A stretch of 64,000 bases of DNA from Acidobacteriota bacterium (GTDB lineage Bacteria; Acidobacteriota; Blastocatellia; Pyrinomonadales; Pyrinomonadaceae). The stretch is taken from assembly GCA_019639235.1 (NCBI GenBank), contig JAHBSG010000007.1:62001-126000 (forward strand), read 5' to 3'. The stretch's first letter is position 1, and the number at the start of each line of letters is the position of its first letter. The position numbers and the translations under genes are program-made. Under the pieces are notes generated by a model. It saw nothing but the letters and a program-made list of their open reading frames with translations, searched no databases and was not told the origin of the DNA. This document shows, in pieces, positions 7,264 through 14,863 of the stretch.

Positions 7264-8565
7264 ATGACCGACCTAAAAAAAGCACTTGAACTGTTCATCG
7301 CCGTGCGGCCCGGCCGCGAGCACCTGATCGATTACTACGATGGGCGGCATCAACTGATGTTCGCCACGGATCGTTTCAAATCGACGTTCGGCGACATGCT
7401 GAAAACGATGAAGGACAACCTTTGCCCGATCGTCGTCGAGGCGACGGCCGACCGGATGGAGGTGATCAATTTCTCGGGCAGCGAGGCCGAGAGCGAGGTT
7501 TCGAAGCGGGCCTGGGAGCTCTGGCAGCGGGAGCAAATGGAACTGAACTCCTACCGCCTGCACGTCGAGGCGATCCGATCCGGGGCCGGTTACCTGATCG
7601 TTTGGCCCGATGATGCCGGAAAGGCGAGGTTCTATGTGCAGGACTCGCGGAATTGCGTCGTCGTTCGGGATCCGGAGACGGACGCGATCCGCTTTGGGGC
7701 GAAGCTTTGGAAGAACGAGGAGAAGAAGCTTCGCCTCAATCTCTACTATCCGGAGAAGGTCCAAAAGCTGATCTCGAAGAACGCCTTTGAGGCCGGCGTC
7801 TCGCAGCTCCGCGAGGCCGAGTTCATTCCGCTCGAGGGCGAACCCGAGACACCTAACCCATTTGGGGTAGTTCCGATGTTCGAATTCGCAACGTCGCCGA
7901 TCCTCGATAACGCCGTTCCGATCCAGAACGCCCTGAACAAAACGGTCTGCGACAAGCTCGTGGCGATGGAGTTCGCGGCATTTCGGCAACGGTACGCGAC
8001 GGGCCTCGAGTTTCCGATCGACGAGATCACGGGCGAGCGGAAGATGCCGTTCAAGGCGGGGGTCGACCGGATATGGGCAACGGACCGGCCGGAGGCGAAG
8101 TTCGGGGACTTCAACGAGGCGGACCTGACGCAGTTTTTGAAGGTCGCCGATTCCTATCGCCTTGAAATGGCCCGCGTGACGGGAACGCCGCTGCACTTCT
8201 TCGCGATCGTCACGAGCGACGCGATCTCGGGCGAAGCACTCAAGACGCTCGAGTCGCGGTTCACGAAACGGATTACTCGGCTTTGTCTTTCGTTCGGCCC
8301 GGTCTGGGCCGAGGCGATGGAGTTCGCACTGCGGATCGAGGGCGTAACCGCGGGCGGTGACCTGACGGTCCAGTGGACGCCGGCCGAGCAGCGGAGCGAA
8401 CGGGAAGTCCTGGAAACGCTCGGGATGAAGCGTGACACGCTCGACGTGCCGGTCGATACGCTTCGCGAGGAATACGGCTACACGGAGGAGGACATCCGAA
8501 AGTTCAACCGTGAGAACGCGATCATCGTGGAACCGGAACGCGGCGACGGTGAGGACGACGAATGA
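7264..8565 (+). CDS. Portal protein (SPP1 gp6-like)
   Basis: 433 residues beginning six bases after terL. The sequence follows the SPP1-type portal layout: N-terminal YYDGRHQLMF, a central crown/wing region (VEAIRSGAGYLIVWPDD; NPFGVVPMFEF), the stem segment GTPLHFFAIVTSDAISGEALKTLE at about 300-325 and a C-terminal acidic tail. The dodecameric portal is the DNA gate of the capsid and docks the terminase. The stop overlaps the next start by 4 bp (ATGA), indicating coupled translation with the minor head protein. Confidence 0.88.
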   Translation: MTDLKKALELFIAVRPGREHLIDYYDGRHQLMFATDRFKSTFGDMLKTMKDNLCPIVVEATADRMEVINFSGSEAESEVSKRAWELWQREQMELNSYRLHVEAIRSGAGYLIVWPDDAGKARFYVQDSRNCVVVRDPETDAIRFGAKLWKNEEKKLRLNLYYPEKVQKLISKNAFEAGVSQLREAEFIPLEGEPETPNPFGVVPMFEFATSPILDNAVPIQNALNKTVCDKLVAMEFAAFRQRYATGLEFPIDEITGERKMPFKAGVDRIWATDRPEAKFGDFNEADLTQFLKVADSYRLEMARVTGTPLHFFAIVTSDAISGEALKTLESRFTKRITRLCLSFGPVWAEAMEFALRIEGVTAGGDLTVQWTPAEQRSEREVLETLGMKRDTLDVPVDTLREEYGYTEEDIRKFNRENAIIVEPERGDGEDDE

Positions 8566-9269
8566 CCGAGGCGGAGATCAAACGGGCCGAACGCGAGGCG
8601 GAGTCCGATGCCGAATGGCTCGGGCTGCTCTTGCTCCTGGCGTTTCGAAAAAAGCGGGCCGCGGACGTGACCGAGGTGCGGTTTGACGCGGCGACGGGCC
8701 GATTCTATTTGAACGGCCGGGCGGTCTCGGTTCGTTCGATCCGGGCTTACCTTACGCGGATCGAGGACCGAATGGCCCGGCGGTTGGTCCAAATCACAAC
8801 GCGGCTTGAAAAGGGCGAGATCACGCTCGCGGAATGGAAGCGGGAGTTTGACCGGACGGTGACCTCGACGCACATCCTTGCCGGAGCTCTGGCACTCGGC
8901 GGGATCTCCGTCGCGGCCCGGAACGGTTTCACGCTCGAGCGGATCGCCGAGCAGCTCGTCTATGCGGACCGGTTCGCCGAGGACATGCGGAAAGGGCGGG
9001 CGGGCTCGCTGGCAAAGATGCGATCGCGGGCGAAGCAATACGCCCGGGCGGCGCACATCACGTTCTCGAACGCCGAGCATCTCGCACGACAGGCTTTGGG
9101 GGTCCAACGCGAGGCGATGCGGATCCGCCGGGCGGCGGAGAGTTGCCGGCCGTGCATAAAGTTCAGCAACAAGTGGATGCCGATCGAAGCGATGCCGCCG
9201 ATCGGTTCATTTCCAAAAGAGATCGGCGGTTGTGCTCATTACTGCCGTTGTTATTTGGTCTATCGATGA
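8562..9269 (+). CDS. Minor head/head morphogenesis protein (Mu gpF-like)
   Basis: 235 residues. The C-terminal block has the cysteine pattern seen in phage minor head proteins: CRPC, then WMPIEAMPPIGSFP, then CAHYCRCYLVY. The long helical middle (RIEDRMARRLVQIT, MRKGRAGSLAKMRSRAKQYA) fits the family, whose members sit just after the portal. It probably associates with the portal and may be ejected with the DNA. ATGA overlap with the portal upstream and with a 56-residue ORF downstream. Confidence 0.7.
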   Translation: MTEAEIKRAEREAESDAEWLGLLLLLAFRKKRAADVTEVRFDAATGRFYLNGRAVSVRSIRAYLTRIEDRMARRLVQITTRLEKGEITLAEWKREFDRTVTSTHILAGALALGGISVAARNGFTLERIAEQLVYADRFAEDMRKGRAGSLAKMRSRAKQYARAAHITFSNAEHLARQALGVQREAMRIRRAAESCRPCIKFSNKWMPIEAMPPIGSFPKEIGGCAHYCRCYLVYR

Positions 9270-9436
9270 AAGAAGAGAAACCGAAACCGATAGCTCGAAA
9301 GCTGACCGAGGCCGAACGCCTCGCGGTCGAGGAGCGCCGAATTGAGATCAACTATCTCCGGCACTTGAAGCGGAAGTATCCAGCCGAGGACGAGCGGATC
9401 ACGCAGGAGATTCGGAACCGGCTTCAGGGGGGTTGA
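9266..9436 (+). CDS. Small charged phage protein
   Basis: 56 residues, ATG 9266 overlapping the preceding stop. Helical and charged throughout (EAERLAVEERRIEINYLRHLKRKY). Its last 38 bp overlap the 3' end of the convergent DUF4145-like gene. No recognised family. The coupled start supports expression with the head genes. Confidence 0.5.
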   Translation: MKEEKPKPIARKLTEAERLAVEERRIEINYLRHLKRKYPAEDERITQEIRNRLQGG

Positions 9437-10049
9437 CTCTGTTCGTTTTGCCTTCGCTGTCGCGTACCCCTTTTGTAACCATGGCCGGAAGGACAAACAA
9501 ATATTCTCCCAAAGCCATCGCAAACCTATAGCATCGTTCGGCATCAGCGGACGTCGGTATTCCCGCCACGGTATCCGCATGACGCTGATCATTGGCGTCG
9601 AGACGGATGTTGTGTGCCCAAATTTCCATTTCTCGTGTTATCAAATGTTCTTCGGCCGCCTGTCGCAATCGGGAATAAAGGCTTCCGTCTGTCCGACCCA
9701 CAGCCTTTAGCATTTCGTCAATTGCCTTCGCCGCGAGCATGATCGACGCCTCGGGAGCGTGAAATGTCTCCCTGCACTGTGTCAACGATCGCCGAGCCGG
9801 CATCGGAATTTCTTGAGGTTCGCCCTTGGGCTGAGGGAAAATCGCATCAACTGATCCATTAAGGCGGGCCGCACTTGCGGTGACTAAAGCTCCGCAGGTG
9901 TGGCACATATAGACTGACCACTCGTGTTCGTATCCCAGAGCGGCCGATGTTCGCCAGTTGTTCAGTCGCGATAAATTTGGGTGGGCGACCGCGCAGTGTG
10001 GACAACGGTCAAGCTCGAGCTGCTCCGAGAGATAAAGGGCTTTACGCAT
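9399..10049 (-). CDS. DUF4145-like moron gene, antisense within the head operon
   Basis: 216 residues from the ATG at 10049. The N-terminus has two cysteine pairs, CPHC and CHTC, about 40 residues apart (a zinc ribbon). The C-terminal half follows the DUF4145 pattern: ASIMLAAKAIDEMLKAVG, then LYSRLRQAAEEHLITREM, then AHNIRLDANDQRHAD and a final helix ending EYLFVLPAM. DUF4145 domains are found alone and fused to restriction or other defence proteins. It is the only gene transcribed against the structural operon, has its own promoter and interrupts the usual portal-scaffold-capsid order, so it is probably a lysogeny-expressed moron. An upstream in-frame ATG at 10151 lies beyond the promoter and is rejected. 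Confidence 0.65.
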   Translation of the reverse strand: MRKALYLSEQLELDRCPHCAVAHPNLSRLNNWRTSAALGYEHEWSVYMCHTCGALVTASAARLNGSVDAIFPQPKGEPQEIPMPARRSLTQCRETFHAPEASIMLAAKAIDEMLKAVGRTDGSLYSRLRQAAEEHLITREMEIWAHNIRLDANDQRHADTVAGIPTSADAERCYRFAMALGEYLFVLPAMVTKGVRDSEGKTNRVNPPEAGSESPA

Positions 10050-10064
10050 AACAACCGTTGACAA

Positions 10065-10092
10065 ATTATAGTTGTATCGAGTAATTTTCCAA
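10065..10092 (-). promoter_or_regulatory. Promoter of the DUF4145-like moron
   Basis: On the minus strand TTGGAA (10087-10092) and a consensus TATAAT (10065-10070) are separated by 16 bp, with the start codon only 15 bases downstream of the -10 box, so the leader is very short. Immediately upstream is a perfect 6-bp hairpin GCGGCA/TGCCGC (10095-10108), a possible operator. Confidence 0.55.
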
Positions 10093-10149
10093 AAGCGGCA
10101 AATGCCGCGGTGAAAACTAAATAGCCTAAGGGCCACAATCTTAAGATTC

Positions 10150-10205
10150 ATCGCCCGTCAGATACGAGATAACAGATCTCGCGTTTGGCGGGCGATTCGC
10201 TTTTT
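10150..10205 (+). terminator. Terminator-like hairpin abutting the scaffold start codon
   Basis: ATCGCCCG (10150-10157) pairs with CGGGCGAT (10189-10196), and an inner stem CGAGAT/ATCTCG extends it; a run of five T residues follows directly before the ATG at 10206. Read rightward it is a textbook intrinsic terminator placed where a ribosome-binding site should be. It may block readthrough from the moron region or attenuate capsid expression until antitermination. Confidence 0.55.
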
Positions 10206-10838
10206 ATGCCAAACGACAACACGAACACCGGAGCAGGATCGCAGGCCGCGGGAGCAGCCGACCAAGGGGCCGAAGGCCAAGGGCAGCAACCGCAGACGTC
10301 CGACGGGACGGGACAAAACACGGGTGCGGGACAGCAACAACCGGGAGCAGGGACCCAGACCTCACAACAAACGACTGGGGAGCAAACGAAGGAAAAGACA
10401 TTCACGCAGGCGGACGTTGACCGCATCGTTTCCGAGAGGATCAAGAAGGGCGTAAAGGCCGAACTCAAAAAGATCATCGGCGAGGGTGAACCCGCAAGGC
10501 TCGAGGATGTCCAGAGACAGTTGAGCGAAAGTCAGACGGAGCTGCGGACCTTTAGGGCACGCGACGAGATCCATGACTTCATCGCCGATCCGGCGAATAA
10601 GCTCACGGTCCGGCCGGAGAACTTCCGGGCGATCGAGAAGCTTGTTCTTGCGGACCTGGAGTTCGACGACGAGGGGAAACCGTCGAACCTGGCCGCGACG
10701 GTCGAGGCGGTCAAAAAGCTCGCTCCTGCTCTGTTCTCAAATAGTCCGGGTTCGATCAATGCCGGCGAAGGGAAAGGCTCCCCGGTTTCCGGCTTCGATA
10801 TGAACTCAATGATTCGGCGAGCAGCCGGGAGACAGTAG
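10206..10838 (+). CDS. Capsid scaffolding protein
   Basis: 210 residues from ATG 10206. The first 60 residues are low-complexity Gln/Gly/Thr/Ala. FTQADVDRIVSERI at about 70-85 is the signature found at the start of many phage scaffold proteins, followed by a coiled coil (LEDVQRQLSESQTELR) and a C-terminal segment ending in MIRRAAGRQ that could bind the capsid protein. Located immediately upstream of the major capsid gene. No Shine-Dalgarno sequence is visible; the start codon lies right behind a hairpin. Confidence 0.75.
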   Translation: MPNDNTNTGAGSQAAGAADQGAEGQGQQPQTSDGTGQNTGAGQQQPGAGTQTSQQTTGEQTKEKTFTQADVDRIVSERIKKGVKAELKKIIGEGEPARLEDVQRQLSESQTELRTFRARDEIHDFIADPANKLTVRPENFRAIEKLVLADLEFDDEGKPSNLAATVEAVKKLAPALFSNSPGSINAGEGKGSPVSGFDMNSMIRRAAGRQ

Positions 10839-10844
10839 AGCAAT

Positions 10845-11783
10845 ATGCCATACGACAACATTATTTCGCGTTCAGACGCGCAGGCCCTGATCCCGGAGGA
10901 TGCGGCCCGCGAGATCTGGAAAAACGTACCGCAGGCTTCGGCTGCGATGTCGCTTTTCCGGCCGCGTCGGCTTAGCCGGAATCAGCAGCGAGTGCCGGTC
11001 CTCGCGACGCTTCCGCAGGCTTACTTCGTCAATGGCGATACGGGCCTGAAGCAGACGACCGAGCAGCAGTGGGCGAACAAGTTCTTCAACGTCGAGGAGG
11101 TCGCCGTGATCGTTCCGATCCCGGAGGCCGTGCTCGATGACGCCGACTACGACATCTGGGAGGAGATCCGGCCGAACATCGTTGAGGCGATCGGCCGCAC
11201 GGTCGATGCCGCGATCTTTTTCGGTACCAATGCTCCTGCCTCGTGGCCGGATGCGATCGTCGCGGACGCCATCGCCGCGGGCAATGTTTACGCCCGGGGA
11301 ACGAACAACGCAGCGGCCGGCGGAATCGCGGCCGATATCTCGGACATCATGTCGCTTGTCGAGGCGGACGGCTATGACGTCAACGGGATCATCGCGAGCC
11401 GGACCTACAAGGGCCGCCTGCGGAACGCCCGGGGCACGGACGGCCAGCCGCTGATGGACATGCAGGGGAACGTCTACGGCATCACGCCGCAGTATCCGCT
11501 CCGCGGCATGTGGCCCTCGGGTGCGAACGCGGCCGAGCTGATCGTCGGCGACTACACGCAGGCCTATATGGCAATCCGGCAGGACATCACCTACAAGGTG
11601 CTGACCGAGGCCGTGATCCAGGGACAGGACGGGGCGATCATCTATAACCTCGCCCAGCAGGATATGGTCGCCCTTCGCGTCGTTTTCCGCTGTGCCTGGC
11701 AGGTCGCGAACCCGATCAACTACGATCAGCCGACCGAGGAGGATCGTTATCCCTTCGGCGTTCTCCGCTCACCGAACGCCTAA
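10845..11783 (+). CDS. Major capsid protein (HK97-like fold)
   Basis: 312 residues. Features of the family: N-terminal ALIPEDAAREIWKNVPQASAA, then SLFRPRRLSRNQQRVPVLATLP, the VAVIVPIPEAVLDDADYDIW spine-helix region and a conserved C-terminal VALRVVFRCAWQVANP. The order scaffold-capsid-connector agrees. No separate protease gene is seen. Its last base is the A of the next start codon (ATG 11783). Confidence 0.85.
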   Translation: MPYDNIISRSDAQALIPEDAAREIWKNVPQASAAMSLFRPRRLSRNQQRVPVLATLPQAYFVNGDTGLKQTTEQQWANKFFNVEEVAVIVPIPEAVLDDADYDIWEEIRPNIVEAIGRTVDAAIFFGTNAPASWPDAIVADAIAAGNVYARGTNNAAAGGIAADISDIMSLVEADGYDVNGIIASRTYKGRLRNARGTDGQPLMDMQGNVYGITPQYPLRGMWPSGANAAELIVGDYTQAYMAIRQDITYKVLTEAVIQGQDGAIIYNLAQQDMVALRVVFRCAWQVANPINYDQPTEEDRYPFGVLRSPNA

Positions 11784-12013
11784 TGTCGCTTACGGCAGAA
11801 GAGCAGCGGGCCTTGAACTATAACCAGAGCACGAAACGCCGTGCCCTGGCCGTCAAGGCCCGAAAGAAAAGGCTTCGCGGGAATGAGCAGGCGGCCGCCG
11901 ATCTTTTGGCGAACACCGAGGCACTGACCCGCGAAGGACTGAAAACCGGAAGGCAGAAAGACCTGATCCGCTATGACGAGCGGTTCGATTACACGCTATC
12001 GGACGACGACTAG
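11783..12013 (+). CDS. Small basic protein after the capsid gene
   Basis: 76 residues, start overlapping the capsid stop. Basic and helical (STKRRALAVKARKKRLRGNEQ) with an acidic C-terminus (YTLSDDD). Not recognised; the position suggests a head accessory protein. Confidence 0.55.
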   Translation: MSLTAEEQRALNYNQSTKRRALAVKARKKRLRGNEQAAADLLANTEALTREGLKTGRQKDLIRYDERFDYTLSDDD

Positions 12014-12041
12014 GCGGGTTGCATAGGAGAAGAAAAACATC

Positions 12042-12446
12042 ATGGGCGAAAAGGCACCATTAGTTCAGAAGATCTCGGTCACGACGCCGAACGTCGCCGC
12101 GGGGTCGAGCGATTCATTCGCGATCGGCGAAGCCGCTTTTGACGGCGAGGTCACGGCGATCTCTTTCATCCCGGACGCGGCGGCAACGGGCGACAACACG
12201 AACAAGCGGACCTATACGGTCGTCAACAAGGGCCAGAACGGCTCTGGAACGACGGTCCTCGGCACGCTTGATCTGGTCACGGGAAACAACCTCGTTGCGT
12301 TCGACGAGAAGGCCTTTGTGCTTTCGGCGGTCGAGGGGGCACTCGAGGTGAACGCCGGCGACGTTCTCGCACTCGTCTCGACCCACGCGGCCTCGGGCCT
12401 CGCGGATCCGGGAGGCACCATCCAGGTGACGATCGAGCGGGCATAA
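12042..12446 (+). CDS. Probable head decoration or fibre-like protein
   Basis: 134 residues with AGGAG about 14 bases before the ATG. The composition is beta-rich with Thr/Gly/Ala alternation (VTAISFIPDAAATGDNT; YTVVNKGQNGSG; VTIERA at the end), like capsid decoration proteins that sit after the major capsid gene. It is followed by a clear terminator hairpin, so this gene ends the head transcript block. No family identified with certainty. Confidence 0.5.
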   Translation: MGEKAPLVQKISVTTPNVAAGSSDSFAIGEAAFDGEVTAISFIPDAAATGDNTNKRTYTVVNKGQNGSGTTVLGTLDLVTGNNLVAFDEKAFVLSAVEGALEVNAGDVLALVSTHAASGLADPGGTIQVTIERA

Positions 12447-12463
12447 GGCCCGGCGGTTTTGGC

Positions 12464-12490
12464 GGTGCGGGTTTCGGCCCGCACCATTTT
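12464..12490 (+). terminator. Intrinsic terminator after the decoration-like gene
   Basis: Perfect 8-bp stem GGTGCGGG/CCCGCACC with loop TTTCGG, followed by ATTTT. It lies 18 bases after the stop at 12446 and may tune the ratio of capsid to connector and tail proteins. Confidence 0.65.
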
Positions 12491-12525
12491 GACGCCGGAC
12501 GAGCGGGTCCGGAACGGAGAAAGAA

Positions 12526-12735
12526 ATGGCAGCTAATCGAAAGATCCGAGAACCGGAATCGGTAAAGGTCCGGCGAGTGGCAGACGGCGAGATCCTCACC
12601 GTCAGCAAAAAGGCCTGGGAGTCGGTCCTGAGCGGCAAAGAAGGCTTTGAACTCGAGGTCGAGCGGCCGAAGAGGCTGGCCGGCGAGAAGGAAGCTCCGG
12701 CCGCGGGCGGCACCTCGAACGAGAAGGAAAAATAG
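12526..12735 (+). CDS. Small phage protein of unknown function
   Basis: 69 residues, GGAG seven bases before the ATG. It starts with a basic beta-like segment (VKVRRVADGEILTVSKKAW) and ends in a disordered Ala/Gly/Glu/Lys tail. Such short proteins before head-tail connectors are common; function unknown. Confidence 0.55.
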   Translation: MAANRKIREPESVKVRRVADGEILTVSKKAWESVLSGKEGFELEVERPKRLAGEKEAPAAGGTSNEKEK

Positions 12736-12740
12736 GCACG

Positions 12741-13061
12741 ATGGCCTTTACGGAAAGCGAGAAATTGAGCATCAGCAAGATCCTCGGCATGCCGCCGACG
12801 CTGCTCGATGCTCATTTGTCGTCTCTGGGCACGGACCTTACCGAGGCACGTGAAACGGAGGTTCGGGCGGAGCTGACGCGGTGGACGACCGGCAGGGTCG
12901 GTTCGCAGTTCTACTCGCTGACGCCGACCGATTCTAACCGCGGCCTTAACCTTCGGACGGATTCCGCAAAGGCGGACGTTCGCAGAAACATTCGCGTGAT
13001 CCTTGAGATCCTCGGCGACGAGGGCGTTGGTGGAATGGGAACGATCCAGGTCGGGCAATAA
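12741..13061 (+). CDS. Putative head-tail connector (adaptor)
   Basis: 106 residues. Helical N-terminus (TESEKLSISKILGMPPTLLDAHL), a long amphipathic helix, and a DVRRNIRVILEILGDEG segment. It sits between the capsid genes and the stopper/tail-completion genes, in the slot of the HK97 gp6/SPP1 gp15-type adaptor. Assignment is by position and size. Confidence 0.45.
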   Translation: MAFTESEKLSISKILGMPPTLLDAHLSSLGTDLTEARETEVRAELTRWTTGRVGSQFYSLTPTDSNRGLNLRTDSAKADVRRNIRVILEILGDEGVGGMGTIQVGQ

Positions 13062-13067
13062 CGGGCG

Positions 13068-13487
13068 ATGTCGACGGAGATCAACACAATTTTCAACGAG
13101 ATCGTTGTCGGCGAGGTGAACTCGATCCTGACCGATATCTTCGCCCCGGACGGCGTTCGATGTTTCCTTCTTCGCCGGGCCGGCGAGACGCAAAAATTTT
13201 CGGTGGTCCGCGAGCTCGTGGCGGGCTTTCTGGCCGAGTATGACAGCTTCCGTGGGCAGATGAGATTCAGCGTCGGTTCGGCCGAGGATCTCGACGATGA
13301 TTTTGCCGCTGCGACAGATATTGCCTACGGCGTCCCGACCGAAACCGGGCAAATGGAAGTTTACAGTCTCGGCACGGGCGATGAACGGGACGTTGTTTCG
13401 CCCATCGACGGCCGCGGCTGGCGGGCCTTTGCGACGAAGACCCGGCACGAACGGTTCACGGTTCCCGTGCCGGATCCCGAGCCATAA
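13068..13487 (+). CDS. Putative head-tail joining protein (stopper-like)
   Basis: 139 residues, six bases after the adaptor-like gene. It is rich in beta-strand character (GVRCFLLRRAGE; GQMEVYSLGTGDERDVVSP) with a proline-rich end. The position before an HK97 gp10-like gene fits a head-closure (stopper) protein. No sequence motif proves it. Confidence 0.45.
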   Translation: MSTEINTIFNEIVVGEVNSILTDIFAPDGVRCFLLRRAGETQKFSVVRELVAGFLAEYDSFRGQMRFSVGSAEDLDDDFAAATDIAYGVPTETGQMEVYSLGTGDERDVVSPIDGRGWRAFATKTRHERFTVPVPDPEP

Positions 13488-13490
13488 CGG

Positions 13491-13910
13491 ATGTTTGTAG
13501 TCACACGAAAACTCGACTCGAAGATCTTCCAGGGCACGGCCCGGCGGCAGGCATTTGCCAATTTCGTCGGCCGGCAGGCAAAGGAGTTCAAGAGCGTGAG
13601 CAAGGCCCGGATGATCCGATCGAAACCGGCCGGGCGTCTTTATCCTCGGCGTCGGGGAGCGAACTTCCGGCGTTTCCACCGGGCATCGGCCCGCGGGCAG
13701 CGTCCGGCGATCGATACCGGGAAACTGCTGAATTCTATCGAGGACCGAAGGCTCGGGGAGTTCAAGGCCGAGGTTTTTGCCGGTGCCGAATACGCGAAGT
13801 ATCTGCAAAGCGAAAGGCTCGACCGGCCGATCATGGACGAACGGGACGCCGGCGAGGCACAGGCGAAATTCGACCGCGAGGCGGTTCAGATGATTCGAAC
13901 GCTCACCTGA
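13491..13910 (+). CDS. HK97 gp10-like tail completion protein
   Basis: 139 residues, very basic in the middle. The diagnostic part is PAIDTGKLLNSIEDRRLG followed by VFAGAEYAKYLQ and LDRPIMDE, matching the R-x-D-TGxLxxSI...Y(A)xxxExG...RPF pattern of the HK97 gp10 family, which attaches tail to head. Starts three bases after the previous stop. Confidence 0.7.
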   Translation: MFVVTRKLDSKIFQGTARRQAFANFVGRQAKEFKSVSKARMIRSKPAGRLYPRRRGANFRRFHRASARGQRPAIDTGKLLNSIEDRRLGEFKAEVFAGAEYAKYLQSERLDRPIMDERDAGEAQAKFDREAVQMIRTLT

Positions 13911-13920
13911 AACGGAAACG

Positions 13921-14493
13921 ATGGCCCTTGATCGTGAAAACGAGTTGAAATGCCGGAAGGCCCTTGCGGACCTGATCGCGACGGTGCCCGAGGCCGGCTA
14001 CGTGGTTCCGGCCGCACGGTACTCGAGCGGGATCGAGGACTTCTGGGCCGTTGCGGATCCGACAAAGGACACGCGGAACGAGCTCGAAACTTCGATGATC
14101 GCCGCGACGTGGGTCTACCCGCTGACCTTTGCAGACGATTTCACCTCAGGCGGACACGATTCGCCGCTCGTCCGGTTCACTTATGAGATCTATCTTTTCC
14201 GGCAGTACGGGCTCGAGCGTGAGGATGAATCGGAGACGCCGATCGTTTTCGATTCGAAGGTCCTGAAAGAGCATAACGACTTTGTCGCGGCCTGGCTCGG
14301 GATCAAAGAGGCTTTTCAACGCGAGGCGGTGATCGCCGAACTCGACCCCGCAGTATTTGCCGAGCGAAAAACGGGCCCGGTCGTCCAGATCGAGAACATC
14401 GCGAACCAGGCGGTTTGCGAGTTCGTCCCCGGAGCCGTGGGTTATGCGGTCCGGCTGCAGGAGACGCTTCGGCTCAAGTTAAGGGAGTGCTGA
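13921..14493 (+). CDS. Putative tail terminator/connector protein
   Basis: 190 residues. No strong motif; mixed alpha/beta with SPLVRFTYEIYLFRQYGLE in the middle and a C-terminal VGYAVRLQETLRLKLREC. It lies between the gp10-like protein and the tail tube gene, the usual slot for the tail terminator. Its TGA overlaps the ATG of the next gene. Confidence 0.45.
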   Translation: MALDRENELKCRKALADLIATVPEAGYVVPAARYSSGIEDFWAVADPTKDTRNELETSMIAATWVYPLTFADDFTSGGHDSPLVRFTYEIYLFRQYGLEREDESETPIVFDSKVLKEHNDFVAAWLGIKEAFQREAVIAELDPAVFAERKTGPVVQIENIANQAVCEFVPGAVGYAVRLQETLRLKLREC

Positions 14494-14831
14494 TGATGAA
14501 GGAAAAAGACAATGCGAAGGCTTTTGATGGAGCAGACGATCTGGAAGCTGCGGCCGCGAATGTGGCTCCGGGCTCTCCTGGATCTATGGAGAGAGCAGAC
14601 GATCCGGCGCCGGCGAAGAATATCGTCTTCGTGCGGCGGGAGCGGGTTTATCGCGACGGACAGGAGGAACAGGTCCCGGCCGAGGCCCCGCGAACGATCC
14701 GAGACGGTGACCGGCTCTTCGAACTCCCGGACAGCAAGACGCAGCAGGACGGGTTCTATCATCCCGAGGCGGCCCGTCTGATCCGGGCGTTTCCCGGCAG
14801 TTACAAGGCCTTCACGGAAAAAGGGGCTTAG
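14493..14831 (+). CDS. Small acidic phage protein upstream of the tail tube
   Basis: 112 residues; ATG 14493 overlaps the previous stop and is preceded by AAGGGAG. The N-terminal 45 residues look disordered (Asp/Ala/Pro-rich); the C-terminal half (VRRERVYRDGQEEQVP; FYHPEAARLIRAFPGSYKAF) is more ordered. Unrecognised. Confidence 0.5.
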   Translation: MMKEKDNAKAFDGADDLEAAAANVAPGSPGSMERADDPAPAKNIVFVRRERVYRDGQEEQVPAEAPRTIRDGDRLFELPDSKTQQDGFYHPEAARLIRAFPGSYKAFTEKGA

Positions 14832-14863
14832 TAGTTCGTTAAAGCGAAGGAGAAAAGCAGGCG

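Noticed and set aside
12114..13808. 564-codon antisense ORF under the head-tail connector genes
   Set aside because: It is the complementary shadow of several small well-spaced plus-strand genes; high GC gives long open antisense frames. No ribosome-binding site or family resemblance.
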